Below are positions 15,290-23,234 of a stretch of 64,000 nt of DNA, piece by piece (positions within the stretch are counted from its first letter, which is position 1; each line of letters starts with the position of its first letter). Both the position numbers and the translations under genes were made by a program. This DNA is from Planctomycetota bacterium (GTDB taxonomy: Bacteria; Planctomycetota; UBA1135; UBA2386): contig JADJWQ010000001.1 of assembly GCA_016716265.1 (NCBI GenBank), positions 1,426,001 to 1,490,000 of the forward strand, in the 5' to 3' direction. The notes under the pieces are model-generated. The model had not been told where the DNA came from, did no database searches, and saw only the letters and a program-made list of their open reading frames with translations.

Positions 15290-17548
15290 GTGCCGTTCGT
15301 GCGGGAGGAGTTCGTCGAGCGGACCGCGGCGTCGTCCAAGCCCGAGCCGACGTTCTTTCTCAGCCCGGTCGAGCTGCGGCCGTATCCGTTCCAGGAACGG
15401 CTACTCGAGCAGATCGAGGTGTCGCGTGAACGTGGCCACCACCGGAACCTCCTCGTCGCCGCGACCGGCACCGGCAAGACGGTCATGGCCGCGATCGACT
15501 ACGCGCGCCTACGCGCGACCCTGCCGCGGGCGCGACTGCTGTTCGTGGCACACCGCGAGGAGATCCTGGAGCAGAGCCTCGCGACGTTCCGGCACGCAGT
15601 GCGTGACCAGGCGTTCGGCGAGCTCTGGGTCGGTGGGCGGCGCCCGACCGGGTTCGACCACGTGTTCGCGTCGATCCAGAGCCTGCACGCGTCGGGGCTC
15701 GACAGCTTGGATCCCGCGCACTTCGACGTGGTGATCGTCGACGAATTCCACCACGCGGCTGCGCCGACCTATCGGTCGCTGCTCGACCACGTGCACCCTG
15801 TCGAACTGCTCGGCCTCACCGCCACGCCCGAGCGCAGCGACGACCTGCCGGTGCTGCACTGGTTCGACGACCGCATCGCCGCGGAGCTTCGGCTCTGGGA
15901 TGCGATCGACCAGTACCGACTTTCGCCATTCACCTACTTCGGCATCCACGACGGCCTCGATCTGCGCGACATCCCTTGGAAGCGCGGCCGAGGTTACGAC
16001 ACGACGGCGCTGTCCAACCTCGTGACCGCCAACGACGTGTGGGCCAACGTCGTGCTCTCCCAGCTCGACCGCTGCATCGACGATCGGAGCCGAATGCGTG
16101 CGCTCGGCTTCTGCGTCAGCGTCGAGCACGCGCGCTACATGGCACGGGTCTTCCTCGACGCGGGCATCCCATCGGCCGCGGTGTGGGCGGACAGTCCGAA
16201 GGCCGAACGCGTGGCGGCGCTCGACGACCTCGAAGCGCGCCGACTGAACGTCGTCTTCTCGGTCGACCTGTTCAACGAGGGTGTCGACGTCCCGGACGTC
16301 GACACCCTGTTGCTGCTGCGTCCTACCGATAGCCCCACGCTGTTCCTGCAGCAGCTCGGCCGCGGCCTGAGGCGCAGCCACGGCAAGACCGTGTGCACCG
16401 TGCTCGACTTCGTCGGCCATCACCGCAGGGAGTTCCGATTCGACCGCCGCTTCCGCGCGTTGCTCGGCGGAACCCGCAAGGAGCTGCAGGAGCAGGTCGA
16501 GCGCGGCTTCCCGTTCTTGCCGGCCGGCTGCCACATCGAGCTCGATCGAGTCGCCGCCGACCTGGTGCTGCAGAACATCAAGGAGTCCATCCCGTCGCGC
16601 TGGGCCGCGAAGACCGAGGAGCTCCGCATCCTCGCGCGGGCGACCGACCAGCCGATCGGCCTGGCCCGCTACCTCGAGCACTCCGCGCTCGTCCTCGAGG
16701 ACCTCTACACCGGCAACCGGTCCTGGTCGGACCTCTGCGAGGCGGCGGGGCTGCCCGTGCGGCCGGCGGGACCGCAGGAGGCGACGCTGCGCCGCGCCTG
16801 CGGGCGGCTCTCGCACGTCGACGACATGCTCCGCATCGAGGCCTACCGGCGGTTCCTCGGTGCGGACGCACCTCCCGATCCGGCGGATCTGTCACCGTCG
16901 GACCAGCGGTTGTTGCGCATGCTGGTCGGCGCGGTCACGGACAAGGCAGTGTCCAAGGCCACCAGCCTCGAAGAGGGCTGCAGGATGCTGTGGGCGCATC
17001 CGCAGGTCCGTGCCGAGATCCTCGGGCTGCTCGAGGTCCTGGCCGACCGCGTCGATCACCTGCACCGCGCGCTCCCCACGCATCCCGATGCGCCGCTTCG
17101 CGTGCACGGACGCTACTCGCGCATCGAGATCCTGGCCGCGTTCGGCATCGGCGACGGAGCCAAGGTCGCACCCTGGCAGACCGGCGTCTTCTGGGCCAAG
17201 GAGGCCGCCGCCGACCTGCTCGCGTTCACGCTCGACAAGACGAGCGGGCAGTTCTCGCCGACGACGCGCTACCGCGACTACGCGATCAGCCGCGAGCTGA
17301 TCCACTGGGAGAGCCAGTCCGTTACGCGAGCGGATAGCGAGACTGGGCATCGGTACGAGAACCACGTGGAGCTCGGGACGTCGGTGATGCTGTTCGCTCG
17401 ACTGCGGGCTACGGACCGCGCGTTCTGGTTCCTCGGGCCCGCGACCTACCGGAGCCACGAGTCGGAGTTGCCGATGGCGGTTACTTGGGAGCTCGAATAC
17501 ACGCTGCCGGCCGACCTGTTCGCAACCTTCGCGGCCGCCGTAGCATAG
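15290..17548 (+). CDS. DEAD/DEAH helicase plus DUF3427, downstream half of the split gene
   Basis: A 752-residue frame in the same phase as the PLD half upstream. It has superfamily-2 helicase motifs: LLVAATGTGKT (54-64), LLFVAHRE, VVIVDEFHHAA, LLGLTATPER, then FSVDLFNEGVDVP and LFLQQLGRGLRR. A long C-terminal DUF3427 region follows, with IASRE-type features such as YRDYAISRELIHWESQ. The family is a single protein with PLD nuclease, helicase and DUF3427, usually regarded as a restriction or defence-type enzyme. If it is still made, translation would restart at GTG 15290, 18 bases after the stop, or read through TAA. The helicase motifs are intact, so the mutation may be recent. It sits in a small island with an IS21 remnant. 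Confidence 0.8.
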   Translation: MPFVREEFVERTAASSKPEPTFFLSPVELRPYPFQERLLEQIEVSRERGHHRNLLVAATGTGKTVMAAIDYARLRATLPRARLLFVAHREEILEQSLATFRHAVRDQAFGELWVGGRRPTGFDHVFASIQSLHASGLDSLDPAHFDVVIVDEFHHAAAPTYRSLLDHVHPVELLGLTATPERSDDLPVLHWFDDRIAAELRLWDAIDQYRLSPFTYFGIHDGLDLRDIPWKRGRGYDTTALSNLVTANDVWANVVLSQLDRCIDDRSRMRALGFCVSVEHARYMARVFLDAGIPSAAVWADSPKAERVAALDDLEARRLNVVFSVDLFNEGVDVPDVDTLLLLRPTDSPTLFLQQLGRGLRRSHGKTVCTVLDFVGHHRREFRFDRRFRALLGGTRKELQEQVERGFPFLPAGCHIELDRVAADLVLQNIKESIPSRWAAKTEELRILARATDQPIGLARYLEHSALVLEDLYTGNRSWSDLCEAAGLPVRPAGPQEATLRRACGRLSHVDDMLRIEAYRRFLGADAPPDPADLSPSDQRLLRMLVGAVTDKAVSKATSLEEGCRMLWAHPQVRAEILGLLEVLADRVDHLHRALPTHPDAPLRVHGRYSRIEILAAFGIGDGAKVAPWQTGVFWAKEAAADLLAFTLDKTSGQFSPTTRYRDYAISRELIHWESQSVTRADSETGHRYENHVELGTSVMLFARLRATDRAFWFLGPATYRSHESELPMAVTWELEYTLPADLFATFAAAVA

Positions 17549-17656
17549 TCCCCAGTCAACCGTCGATTCGAAGCTCTCCATGAGACACCGAGGCGAGCAT
17601 AACCTCCAGGGCGACACCGGAGAAGACACTCCTTCAGCCCATACCCTTCGATTCCC

Positions 17657-18006
17657 TGGCTCGACCAGCGCACCGGCAACTTGTTGCGCGGCCACGTCGC
17701 GGCCATTGATGCCCGGGGCAATGTGCCGAGGACCTTGCTCTACGACGACCTGAAGAGCTCGGTCCTCGAGCGTCGTGGTGATGCGATCCGCTTCAACCCG
17801 CTGCTGGCCGACTTCGCGCGCCACCACCGCTACGAGATCCGGCCGGTCGCCGTTGCGCGCGGCAACGAGAAGGGTCGCGTCGAACGCGCGACCCGCTACA
17901 TCCGCACGTCCTTCTGGCCGGTGCGCTCGCGGCGCGATCTCGACGACCGCAACGGCCAGGCCACCGAATGGTGCGACGGCCAGGCGAGGGACCGTGCCTG
18001 GCCGCG
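17657..18006 (+). mobile_element. IS21-family istA transposase remnant
   Basis: About 115 residues of an IS21 IstA transposase, truncated at both ends. The diagnostic run is LLRGHVAAIDARGNVPRTLLYDDLKS, then VLERRGDAIRFNP, RPVAVARGNEKGRVERATRYIR and WCDGQARDRAWP. This is the second half of the DDE core. The catalytic start and the C-terminus are missing, no istB is present and no terminal inverted repeats are visible. The frame is closed upstream by TAA 17600-17602. The fragment stops about ten bases before the end of the nineteen-heme cytochrome gene. It marks an old insertion or recombination point. Confidence 0.85.
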
Positions 18007-18015
18007 GCGTCGCCG

Positions 18016-20931
18016 TCAGATGCCGACCGTCACGAGCCCGTGCACCAGCAGCACGAGCACCGTGATGCCGATCGTCAGGGCGATCGTGCCGAAGATGCGG
18101 GCCCGCCGCCGGGCCCCCGGGGTCGACGCGGTGACGAGGTAGTCCTCGAGCTTCCCGGACGCGACCAGATCGTCGTAGAGCTGCGGTTTGTCGGCCTTCA
18201 GCTCTTCGACACCCATCCGCCCGGTGAACACCACGTCGTCCATCGGGAACTTCTCGGGACGCAGGTGGGTGTTGAAGAAGTGGACCGTGAAGATGAAGCC
18301 GGTCGCGAGCAGAGCTTCCTCGCTGTGGATGATCGTCGCGACGTTGATCGCCCAGCCGGGCAGGACCGCTGTCGCGGTGATGGGGAACCACAGCACGAGG
18401 CCGGACATACCGATCACGATCACGCCCCAGAACACGGCGAAGTAGTCGAACTTCTCCCAGTACGTCCACTTGCCGTAGCGCGGGCGCGGCCCGAGGCCCA
18501 GGAACCAGCGCAGTGTGCCGATCAGGTCCTTCAGGTCCTTGAGGTTCGGCACCATCGAGTTGGGGCCGAGGAAGAACTGCTGCGCGCTCTCGCCGCTGCG
18601 CAGGAAGCGCCTCGCGAGATCCACCAGGTGGATGCCCATGTAGCTGAACGTGATGAACGCGCAGAGGCGGTGCACCCAGCCCGCGGCGTCAGGACCGCCG
18701 AGCAGGTGCATCGTCGCCTTCGCCCAGCTCGCCTGCGCGAACTTGAGCGTCATTCCCGTCAGCGCGAGGCCGAGGAACGACACGATCACCATCCGGTGCA
18801 GGGCGCTCTGCAACGGCGTGAAGCGTTGGAACTCACGCCGCCGCTTGGCACTCGCATGCTCGGCGCGAATGCGCTTCATCTCGGCGCGCAGCGCCACGGA
18901 GCGCGGCAGCCACGCGACGACGTGCATGCCGAAGAAACCGAATACTCCGACCAGCAGCCACGTCATCGCGAAGAACGTCCAGTACAGCGCCGGGTAGCGC
19001 TCCGGATCGTCGTGGGTAGCGTGCGCGATGAACTGCGTGAACGACTGGTGCGCGCCATCGTGACACTTGGAGCACGTGTCGACGATGTTCGATTGGTTCA
19101 GCGACGACAGCGGGTCGTTCGGCGCGCGGATCCCGTGCGAGCCGTGGCAGTCGGCGCACTTCGCCGCGACCTCGCTGCCGAGCGCCGACACCTTGCCGTG
19201 ATAGGTCTGGAAGTAGGTCTCGGCGATGTGCTCGTGGCAGCCGCCGCACTGCTCGATCATGCTCCGCTTGAAGTCGGGCAGGTCGGTGCGGACCACCGAG
19301 TGCGACGAATGGCAGTCGTTGCAGCCCGGCAGCTCGGGGCCACCCTCCGACGCGACGTAGTCGGGGTTGCCGCCCGGCGCGTGGATGCTGTAGCGGAACC
19401 GCTCCTCGATCCCGTCGTGACAGCGGCCGCAAGTGTGCACGATGCGCTCGTGCGAGACCGTCGACTGCGGATCCTCCGGCGGCAGGATGCGGTGCGGAGA
19501 GTGGCAGTCGATGCAGTTCGCCGAGGTGACCAGACCGCTCTCGAGCAGCCCCTTGCCGTGCACGCTGTCGCGATACTCCTGGACGACGTCGCGCTGGGTG
19601 TGGCCGAGACGGATTGCCGCGACCTTGCCCTGGGCGTGGCAGCGAGCGCATAGCTCGGGCACGTTGCGGCGCCCGGTCGGGGAGGTCCGGACCAGGTCGC
19701 GCAGCGCCTCGGGCACATCGGGTCCGTCGGGCAGATGGCTCTCGACGATGCCGTGGGTGCCGTGGCAGTCGACGCAGGTCGGGGGATCCTGGTCGCCGGT
19801 CGCCCGCAGGCGGCCGTGGACGCCGGCCTCGTAGTCCGCGACGTAGTCGGAGTGACACCCCGAGCAATCGACCTTGCGGGTCACGGTCCGGCACGAGCGA
19901 TCGTCGACGGCCGGCCGCGCCTCCGAGTGGCACTGCGCGCAGGCGATGCGATGGCGGCCGTGCACGGAATGCGACGTCTGCTCCGAGTCGACGAACAACG
20001 TGGGCCGCCGGCCATCGACGATCGATCGCACGCTGTGGCAGGCGAGGCACTCGCCGTCGCTCATGTTGGTCCCGTACGTCGCGACGCGCGGCTGGTGCGG
20101 CGCGTGGCAGTCCACGCAGAGGGGCGCCGTCGCAGGGTCGGCCCACAGCGACGGATCGAACGTCGTGCCGTGCGGCGCAGCCGGATCCGCATGGCACTTC
20201 ATGCACGTCGCGTTGACGTTCTCCCGCGAGATGCTGGAGTCCGGCTGGTCGTGCGGGAGCGCCCCGTGCGCGGAGTGGCACGACGTGCAGACCGGCGTCA
20301 CGGTCAGGCCCTTGTCGGCGAGGCTCGCGTGGATCTGGTCGTGGTAGGGCGGGCCGGCGGCCGCGGTCTCACCGGGGGCGGGTCGCGCTGGTGGCTGCCC
20401 GGCCCGGTGACACGCGATGCAGGAAGTCTCGATGTTCGCGGGGTGCGTCCGCGACTGCCGCACGCTCGCCGACAGGATCTCGTGGCCGCCGTGGCAGTCG
20501 GAGCAGCGTGCGCCGTTCGGGTTTCCGGCCTCGACCGCCAGCCCGTGCGCGCTCCGCAGGTAGGCGGCGATCGAATCGAAAGAGTCGTCGTGGCAGCCGT
20601 CACAGCGTGCGGGCTGCAGGTCCGCCTCGTGCGGGAAGCTGTCGACGCCCTGCAGATCGACGTGGCAGTCGATGCAGTCGGAGGCACCATGTGCGCTGGC
20701 GGCCAGCTTGTCGGCGTCGACGTAGATCGAGAACTCGCGCCCGTCGCGTTCGATCGTCAGGTCGGCCTCGCCGTGGCAGCCCATGCAGTCCGCCGAGTCT
20801 TGCGCGGCGAGTTGGCCGACCGGGAGCGCGGCGAGCAGCGCGAGGCTCACCAGCCGAGCCATACGGCGGAGGGCAGATCGGAACGGGTTCTCGGCCAGCG
20901 CAGCGCCGGCTCGACGTCGTGCGGAGTTCAT
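18016..20931 (-). CDS. nineteen-heme c-type cytochrome fused to a cytochrome b membrane domain
   Basis: A 971-residue protein. After a signal peptide (LVSLALLAALPVGQLAAQ), about 650 residues contain nineteen CxxCH motifs, the last being CSKCH before SFTQFIAH. A membrane helix (WTFFAMTWLLVGVFGFFGMHVV) then leads to a cytochrome b domain with histidines in LHRMVIV, WVHRLCA, GIHLVDL and IIHSEEALL, the sequence VVFTGRMG and a final anchor helix. The fold order matches the nine-heme protein at 11051 but with a much larger heme wire, so it probably links the quinone pool to distant periplasmic or outer-membrane acceptors. ATG 20931 is listed; ATG 20862, at the signal peptide itself, is an equally possible start. 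No clear ribosome site precedes either. Confidence 0.9.
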   Translation of the reverse strand: MNSARRRAGAALAENPFRSALRRMARLVSLALLAALPVGQLAAQDSADCMGCHGEADLTIERDGREFSIYVDADKLAASAHGASDCIDCHVDLQGVDSFPHEADLQPARCDGCHDDSFDSIAAYLRSAHGLAVEAGNPNGARCSDCHGGHEILSASVRQSRTHPANIETSCIACHRAGQPPARPAPGETAAAGPPYHDQIHASLADKGLTVTPVCTSCHSAHGALPHDQPDSSISRENVNATCMKCHADPAAPHGTTFDPSLWADPATAPLCVDCHAPHQPRVATYGTNMSDGECLACHSVRSIVDGRRPTLFVDSEQTSHSVHGRHRIACAQCHSEARPAVDDRSCRTVTRKVDCSGCHSDYVADYEAGVHGRLRATGDQDPPTCVDCHGTHGIVESHLPDGPDVPEALRDLVRTSPTGRRNVPELCARCHAQGKVAAIRLGHTQRDVVQEYRDSVHGKGLLESGLVTSANCIDCHSPHRILPPEDPQSTVSHERIVHTCGRCHDGIEERFRYSIHAPGGNPDYVASEGGPELPGCNDCHSSHSVVRTDLPDFKRSMIEQCGGCHEHIAETYFQTYHGKVSALGSEVAAKCADCHGSHGIRAPNDPLSSLNQSNIVDTCSKCHDGAHQSFTQFIAHATHDDPERYPALYWTFFAMTWLLVGVFGFFGMHVVAWLPRSVALRAEMKRIRAEHASAKRRREFQRFTPLQSALHRMVIVSFLGLALTGMTLKFAQASWAKATMHLLGGPDAAGWVHRLCAFITFSYMGIHLVDLARRFLRSGESAQQFFLGPNSMVPNLKDLKDLIGTLRWFLGLGPRPRYGKWTYWEKFDYFAVFWGVIVIGMSGLVLWFPITATAVLPGWAINVATIIHSEEALLATGFIFTVHFFNTHLRPEKFPMDDVVFTGRMGVEELKADKPQLYDDLVASGKLEDYLVTASTPGARRRARIFGTIALTIGITVLVLLVHGLVTVGI

Positions 20932-21189
20932 CGTCGCGAGAAGACTGGGCGACGCCCCGCTCGGCTGGGGAGATCCCGCAGACGGGTGGCCGCGCCGGAC
21001 GCAACGTACCGACGCTGCCCTCAGTTTCGAGCACGACGAATGCGCGGCCCACCTCGGAATGGCGCCCCAAAGCGGTGCTGATGGTGGGCCGTAGCCTCGT
21101 CCTCGGCCGCTCCTCTGGCTCGGCGTCTCAGCGCCGGGTCGCCTCGGCGAGACCGGGGTCGGGGGCGACCTCCGACGTCCTGCGCGCGC

Positions 21190-21582
21190 TCAACGCCGCT
21201 GCAGCTTCAGCCCCTTTCCGGCCAGCGCGCGCTGGGTGATCTCCAGCAGCTGAGCCGGCTCGACCGGTTTGGAGAGAAACTCGAACGCACCCAGTTGGAT
21301 CGAGCCCTTGGCATTGTCGACGTTGGCGTGCCCGGTCATCACGACGATCTGCGTCGCAGGCCGGTGCTTGCTGAGGTGCTGCAGCACGGTGAGTCCGCCG
21401 AGGCGGGGCATGCGTAAGTCGAGCAGCACGAGATCGAAGTCACGCTGCGCGAGCCGCGCCATCGCGGCCTCGCCGGACGACGCCTCCTCGACGTCCAGCG
21501 CCTGCCCCGCGAGGGCGCGGCGGACGCTGAGACGAACGACCGGGTCGTCGTCCACCACGAGCACACTCGCCATCTCCACCAT
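21190..21582 (-). CDS. single-domain response regulator
   Basis: A 130-residue stand-alone receiver: VLVVDDDP, phospho-acceptor in VLLDLRMP, VVMTGHA and the lysine in FLSKPVEP. It has no output domain, so it probably relays phosphate or acts by protein contact. ATG 21582 is chosen because GAGGTG precedes it and a sigma-54-type promoter lies at 21629-21644, between it and a longer in-frame start at 21687. It lies between the nineteen-heme cytochrome gene and the NtrC-type activator gene, all on the minus strand, and is probably part of the same regulatory circuit. Confidence 0.85.
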   Translation of the reverse strand: MVEMASVLVVDDDPVVRLSVRRALAGQALDVEEASSGEAAMARLAQRDFDLVLLDLRMPRLGGLTVLQHLSKHRPATQIVVMTGHANVDNAKGSIQLGAFEFLSKPVEPAQLLEITQRALAGKGLKLQRR

Positions 21583-21628
21583 CGGACACCTCGGATCGCC
21601 GCGCGCCGCGGCGCGCCGCGCGTCGCCA

Positions 21629-21644
21629 AGCAAGCCGGGTGCCA
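21629..21644 (-). promoter_or_regulatory. sigma-54-type promoter before the lone receiver gene
   Basis: Read on the minus strand, TGGCAC (21644-21639), five bases, then TTGCT (21633-21629). This matches the -24/-12 consensus at every key position, with GG and GC exactly ten bases apart. The -12 element is about 46 bases before ATG 21582. The activator gene and its kinase lie directly upstream. Confidence 0.8.
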
Positions 21645-21797
21645 ACCGCCGGGCGGGCGCGGTGCCGACCTTCTCTAGATGACTCAATACTCGGTCCGAA
21701 AGCGACTTACAGAGTCCACGACCAGTGCGCGGCAGCCCCGCCGTGACGGCCAGATGGCCGGATCCGTACGACTGGCCGATACGGTCCTGGCGCCGTC

Positions 21798-23234
21798 TCA
21801 GGCGTCGTCGCGCCGGACGTCGTGCTTCTTCATCAGCGCCTGGAAGTTCGGGCGCAGCATGCCGACCGCCTCGGCCGCGCGCGTCGCGTTGCCCCCGCAG
21901 CGGGCTAGCGCGTCCACGACGAACTGCCGCTCGACCTCCTCGACCGACTCTTCGCGGAGGCGCTTCTTGAGGTCGCGGAGTTCGTCCCAGGTTCTCGGCA
22001 CCTCGACCTGCGGGCGTGGCGAGCCGTGGCGCACCTCCGGCGGCACGTCCTGCGCCCGCACGGTGTCGCCGCTCGCGAGCAGCATGGCGCGCTGGACGAC
22101 GTTCTCGAGCTGGCGCACGTTCCCCGGCCAGTCGTAGCGGGCCAGCAGCTCCAGCGCGTCAGGATCGATCGCGGTGACGCGCCCGCCGGTGCGCTCCCGG
22201 CACCGTTCGAGGAAGTGCAGCGCGAGCTGCGGGATGTCGTCGCGACGCTCGCGGAGTGGTGGGAGCTCGATCGGGAAGATGTTGAGCCGGTAGTAGAGCT
22301 CCTCGCGGAACTCGCCGTCCTGCACCATCTTCTCGAGGTCGCGATTGGTCGCCGCGATCAGGCGGATGTCGGTCTTCATCGGCTCGGACGCGCCGACCGG
22401 CTTGAACTCGCGCTCCTGCAGCACGCGCAGCAGCCGCGCCTGCACGTTCGCCGACACGTTGCCGATCTCGTCGAGGAACAAGGTCCCGCCATTGGCGACC
22501 TCGAAGAAGCCCTTGCGCGACGCGACGGCACCGGTGAACGCTCCCTTGACGTGGCCGAACATCTCGCTCTCGAGCACGGTCTCGCTGAGCGCACCGCAGT
22601 CGACCGCCAGGAACCGCTCGGAGCGACGCGGGCTGTTGAAGTGGATCGCCTTGGCGATCAGCTCCTTGCCGGTGCCGCTCTCGCCGCGGATCAGCACCGT
22701 GCTATCGGTCGGTGCGACGCGCTCGATGAGCCGGTAGACCTCCTGCATCCGCGGGCTGGACCCGATGATGTTGTCGAAGTGGTAGCGTTGGCCCAGCTCG
22801 TCCTGCAGCCGGACCTTCTCCGAACACAGCTCGCGGTGCTCGAGCGCCTTCGCGACGACGACCAGCAGCTGGTCCGGGGTGAACGGCTTCTGCACGTAGT
22901 CGAACGCGCCGAGCTTCATGGCGCGCACGGCCGTCGAGACCTCCGCAAAGCCGGTGACGATCACGACCTCGAGCGCCGGACGCAGCTGCCTGGCCTGTCG
23001 CAGGAACTCGATCCCGTCGAGCCCCGGCATCTTCAGATCGACGAGCGCGACGTCCGGCTCCTCGTCGGTCAGCTTCTGCAACGCCTCGCGCGGGTCGAGG
23101 AAGCAGGTGACCCGATGCCCCTCGCTCTCCAGGATCCGCTTGCAGCTCTGACAGACGACGCGCTCGTCGTCCACGACCATCACGTGCGACGCGCCTGCCT
23201 GACCCGAAGTGTCCGTCTGCCCACTCGTGCTCAT
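21798..23234 (-). CDS. NtrC-family sigma-54-dependent response regulator
   Basis: A 478-residue activator in the classic three-part order. The receiver spans 1-130, with VMVVDDER, phospho-acceptor in ALVDLKMP and the lysine in YVQKPF. The AAA+ domain follows (about 150-390), with Walker A GESGTGKE, the sigma-54 contact loop GAFTGA, Walker B GGTLFLDEIG and the arginine finger region REELYYRLNIFPI. A Fis-type helix-turn-helix is at the end (ALARCGGNATRAAEAVGMLRPNFQALMKK). ATG 23234 overlaps the kinase stop by four bases (ATGA), so the two are an operon and a cognate pair. Two sigma-54-type sites in this window are likely targets. Confidence 0.95.
   Translation of the reverse strand: MSTSGQTDTSGQAGASHVMVVDDERVVCQSCKRILESEGHRVTCFLDPREALQKLTDEEPDVALVDLKMPGLDGIEFLRQARQLRPALEVVIVTGFAEVSTAVRAMKLGAFDYVQKPFTPDQLLVVVAKALEHRELCSEKVRLQDELGQRYHFDNIIGSSPRMQEVYRLIERVAPTDSTVLIRGESGTGKELIAKAIHFNSPRRSERFLAVDCGALSETVLESEMFGHVKGAFTGAVASRKGFFEVANGGTLFLDEIGNVSANVQARLLRVLQEREFKPVGASEPMKTDIRLIAATNRDLEKMVQDGEFREELYYRLNIFPIELPPLRERRDDIPQLALHFLERCRERTGGRVTAIDPDALELLARYDWPGNVRQLENVVQRAMLLASGDTVRAQDVPPEVRHGSPRPQVEVPRTWDELRDLKKRLREESVEEVERQFVVDALARCGGNATRAAEAVGMLRPNFQALMKKHDVRRDDA

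Noticed and set aside
20932..21189. A sigma-54 site before the nineteen-heme cytochrome gene
   Set aside because: One GG-N10-GC spacing exists on the minus strand, but the flanking bases match the consensus poorly. It is not better than chance.
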